Shown here piece after piece: positions 63,573 to 64,000 of a DNA stretch of 64,000 bases. The DNA comes from Symbiodinium natans (lineage: Eukaryota; Sar; Dinophyceae; Suessiales; Symbiodiniaceae). Below the pieces are notes generated by a model. That model was not told where the DNA came from, did no database searches, and was given only the letters and a program-made list of their open reading frames with translations. Each line of letters opens with the position of its first letter. Positions within the stretch are counted from its first letter, which is position 1. A program made the translations under genes and the position numbers. The stretch is taken from the NCBI GenBank assembly GCA_905221605.1, contig CAJNDS010002001.1, forward strand, positions 1,379,001 to 1,443,000. The letters are read 5' to 3'.

Positions 63573-64000
63573 GACTTATAAGGCCCTCAAAAGCCCTCAG
63601 AAACCCTCAAAACCCTCGAAACCCTAAACCCTTAAACCCTCTAAACCCTTTTTTCGCCCGAAACCCCACAAAAACCTTTTAAACCATCTGAACCCCAAAC
63701 CCTAACAGTCTCCAATCACGTGGTGGGGCGGAAAGAAGTGGGTCAGGACAGATCCCTTCGAAAGTCCTCCTCTGGGCTTTATAGGGTTTAGGGTATAGGG
63801 TTCAGGGTTCAGGGTGGCTAGATCTAAGCTGAAGGGGTGGGGGGGTTTGGGGCGAGTTCATGGAAATCTAGACCCTAAACCCTAAACCCTGAACCCTAAA
63901 CCCCACACCCTCGACTCCTGCAGTTTGGTTGGCGGAGGGGGGGTGATGCCCACAGGGCGCATGCAAGACGCTCGGACAGTCGTGTTGACTTGCATGCCTT

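Noticed and set aside
1-64000. A true chromosome end
   Set aside because: TTTAGGG/CCCTAAA arrays are spread over the whole window in both orientations and are short; no terminal uniform array is present.
1-64000. Dinoflagellate spliced-leader gene or relic leader at gene starts
   Set aside because: I looked for the leader core on both strands and saw no convincing match, including upstream of 14305 and 45128.
1-64000. tRNA or rRNA genes
   Set aside because: No T-loop/acceptor pattern or conserved rRNA stretch was recognised by eye; a covariance-model scan would be decisive.

Overview
The window reads as nuclear DNA of a protist, most likely a dinoflagellate (Symbiodiniaceae-like). The sequence shows the 7-bp repeat TTTAGGG/CCCTAAA scattered in both orientations through all 64 kb, short GC-rich exon-like islands of about 50-115 bp, candidate splice donors of GT, GC and possibly GA type, a copia-type reverse transcriptase relic, many small foldback elements, and long G/C homopolymers. 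TTTAGGG is also the plant-type telomere repeat, so the assignment rests on the combination and is an inference. I see no rRNA, tRNA, CRISPR array, bacterial operon or spliced-leader sequence.

The most striking feature is the layout. Unique islands repeatedly sit between a CCCTAAA array on their left and a TTTAGGG array on their right. Translated on the minus strand, many islands carry a recognisable motif. Ten encode clear IQ (calmodulin-binding) motifs (near 1.7, 4.9, 5.4, 6.7, 8.7, 11.3, 15.2, 17.3, 17.8 and 19.75 kb). Five encode TPR-like helices (near 37.45, 39.95, 40.9, 42.1 and 43.3 kb). An island at 45.1 kb begins with an ATG preceded by an in-frame stop. The simplest model is one very long minus-strand gene (or two adjacent ones) starting at 45128 and running off the left edge: N-terminal TPR repeats, a middle part of beta-rich and acidic exons (about 24-35 kb), then a long IQ-repeat region. 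In transcript orientation each intron begins with UUUAGGG repeats and ends with CCCUAAA repeats, so the two intron ends are complementary. At several exons the first G of a GTTTAGGG unit is the best splice donor.

One intact long reading frame exists. The minus-strand gene at 12287-14305 encodes 672 residues, with a ubiquitin-like N-terminus followed by about 25 near-identical 22-residue FNIP-type repeats. It is intronless and lies inside an intron of the IQ gene. Two adjacent residues in each repeat are hypervariable while the rest is almost constant.

Right of 45.2 kb the same architecture continues with less recognisable exons (47.8, 48.2, 51.1, 51.8, 57.9, 60.6, 61.3, 61.7 and 63.4 kb), probably one or more further genes on the minus strand. 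Between exons lie telomere-like arrays, several families of foldback (MITE-like) elements with recognisable terminal inverted repeats, microsatellites, short tandem duplications, and a roughly 1-kb island at 8.9-9.96 kb free of telomere-like repeats. Exon boundaries are read by eye and are approximate unless a splice signal is stated.
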